DNA of 64,000 nucleotides from NCBI RefSeq assembly GCF_011040385.1, contig NZ_JAAIKB010000009.1, forward strand, positions 124,001-188,000. Direction: 5' to 3'. Origin of the DNA: Falsiroseomonas algicola. Its GTDB lineage: Bacteria; Pseudomonadota; Alphaproteobacteria; Acetobacterales; Acetobacteraceae. Position numbers and translations under genes: made by a program. Numbering within the stretch: position 1 is the first letter of the stretch; each line of letters begins with the position of its first letter. Shown piece by piece: positions 63,191 through 64,000 of the stretch. The notes beneath the pieces were generated by a model. It searched no databases, had not been told where the DNA came from, and saw nothing but the letters and a program-made list of their open reading frames with translations.

Positions 63191-64000
63191 TCGCGCGCCG
63201 CCTGCTGCTGGGCGGCGCGCTGGCGCTGCCCGCGATCGGCGCGCGGGCGCAGGCCGCCTGGCCGGACCGGCCCGTGCGCTTCATCGTCGCCTTCGCGCCC
63301 GGCGGGCCGGCGGACATCATCGCCCGCCTGCTGGCGCAGGCGCTGAGCGAGGTCTGGCCGCATCCCGTCGTGGTGGAGAATCGCGGCGGCGCCGGCGGCA
63401 ACATCGCGGCGCAGGTGGTGGCCCGCGCGGCGCCGGACGGGCTGACCGCGCTGCTGACCACCAGCGCCTTCGCGGTGAATCCCAGCCTGTCGCGCAATGC
63501 GGGCTACCGGCCGCAGGAATTCGCCGTGGCCTCCGTCGTCGCGGGCACGCCGAACCTGTTTGCCGTGCGCGGCGATGGCGAGGTGCGGACGCTGCGGGAC
63601 CTGGTGGAGATCGGGCGGCGGCGTCCCGTCAATTTCGGCTCCGCCGGCATCGGCTCCACGCCGCATCTCTCGGCGGAGAACCTGCTGAAGACGATCGCCA
63701 AGGTGCAGGCGGAACATATCCCCTTCACCGGCGCGGGGCCGGCGATGACGGCGGCACTCGGTGGGCAGATCGACATGGCCTCCGTCGCGCTGCCGGCGGC
63801 GGTGCAGATCGTGCAGTCCGGCCGCGCGCGAGGCCTGGCCGTCACCAGCGCGCGGCGCGTGGCCGCGCTGCCGGATGTGCCGACGGTGGCGGAGGCAGGC
63901 TTCGATCCGATCGTCGACCTCACCTGGTGCTGCGTGCTGTTCCCCGCCGCGGTGCCGGAAGCGGTGCTGGAGAAGGTGAACGCCGACATCAACCGGCTGC
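63187..64000 (+). CDS. Bug/TctC family periplasmic receptor (3' end cut by window)
   Basis: The frame is open to the last base. The N-terminal signal (IARRLLLGGALALPAIGARAQA) is followed by IVAFAPGGPADIIARLLAQAL, VVVENRGGAGGNIAAQVVARAAPDG and the family's NFGSAGIGSTPHLSAENL. About 271 residues are visible of the usual ~320. It overlaps the deacetylase stop (ATGA), so uptake or sensing of a substrate is coupled to that enzyme. Confidence 0.92.
   Translation, partial: MIARRLLLGGALALPAIGARAQAAWPDRPVRFIVAFAPGGPADIIARLLAQALSEVWPHPVVVENRGGAGGNIAAQVVARAAPDGLTALLTTSAFAVNPSLSRNAGYRPQEFAVASVVAGTPNLFAVRGDGEVRTLRDLVEIGRRRPVNFGSAGIGSTPHLSAENLLKTIAKVQAEHIPFTGAGPAMTAALGGQIDMASVALPAAVQIVQSGRARGLAVTSARRVAALPDVPTVAEAGFDPIVDLTWCCVLFPAAVPEAVLEKVNADINRL

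Overview
The window is very GC-rich, densely packed chromosomal DNA from what looks like an alphaproteobacterium, most likely Acetobacteraceae (Roseomonas-like). That placement is inference. It rests on a class I lysyl-tRNA synthetase, an Usg protein, CIRCE-controlled groESL, COX15-type heme A synthase, a UbiH-family hydroxylase and several Bug (TctC) and NMT1/THI5-type periplasmic receptors. One tRNA gene (Gln, TTG) is present. I saw no rRNA genes, intact insertion sequence, prophage or CRISPR array.

The left half (1-36.8 kb) is mostly housekeeping. It holds a QorB-like oxidoreductase cut by the window edge, an lysK/mprF-like pair, a secreted beta-carbonic anhydrase, asd, a DinG-type helicase with a prolyl-oligopeptidase, TerB, a lactonase-like MBL enzyme, a CodA-like amidohydrolase and a threonine dehydratase-like enzyme. 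These are followed by a cold-shock protein and groESL, usg, a UbiH-family hydroxylase, a TVP38 protein, a GT2 glycosyltransferase with a 33-bp tandem repeat, heme A synthase coupled to a multi-PAS histidine kinase, tldD, an alanine/serine-glyoxylate aminotransferase and a Bug receptor with a mannonate dehydratase-like enzyme under a divergent GntR regulator. Then come gshA, rsmE, ubiA with a methyltransferase, a 20-residue-repeat secreted protein and a WD40-cytochrome c fusion.

The right half (37-64 kb) is accessory and catabolic. A creatininase-family enzyme and a serralysin-like RTX protease precede tRNA-Gln and a decayed amidohydrolase gene. Two divergent LysR regulators then lead into a tight operon (43.7-51.8 kb). 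It encodes a cyanuric acid/barbiturate ring-opening hydrolase, an ABC importer with two different permeases, an amidase, an FMN monooxygenase and a BiuH-like biuret hydrolase. A third block (51.9-59.6 kb) has a molybdenum hydroxylase large subunit, a VOC protein, a TetR regulator and an NMT1/THI5-type ABC importer with an aminotransferase. The same 19-bp operator-like motif lies before the hydroxylase and before the importer. A fourth block (59.6-64 kb) has two PuuE-like deacetylases, a GntR regulator translationally coupled to a receptor-like protein that lacks a signal peptide, and a truncated Bug receptor.

The accessory genes share a theme: uptake and hydrolysis of nitrogen-rich cyclic amides or ureides. 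The candidates are the ring-opening amidohydrolase, BiuH, creatininase, CodA-like and PuuE-like enzymes and the molybdenum hydroxylase. Substrates are not proven by sequence. The best candidates for new biology are the ring-opening/biuret operon with its extra monooxygenase, the TetR regulon motif, the LysRS-MprF pair with a shortened synthase domain, and the coupled GntR/cytoplasmic receptor.
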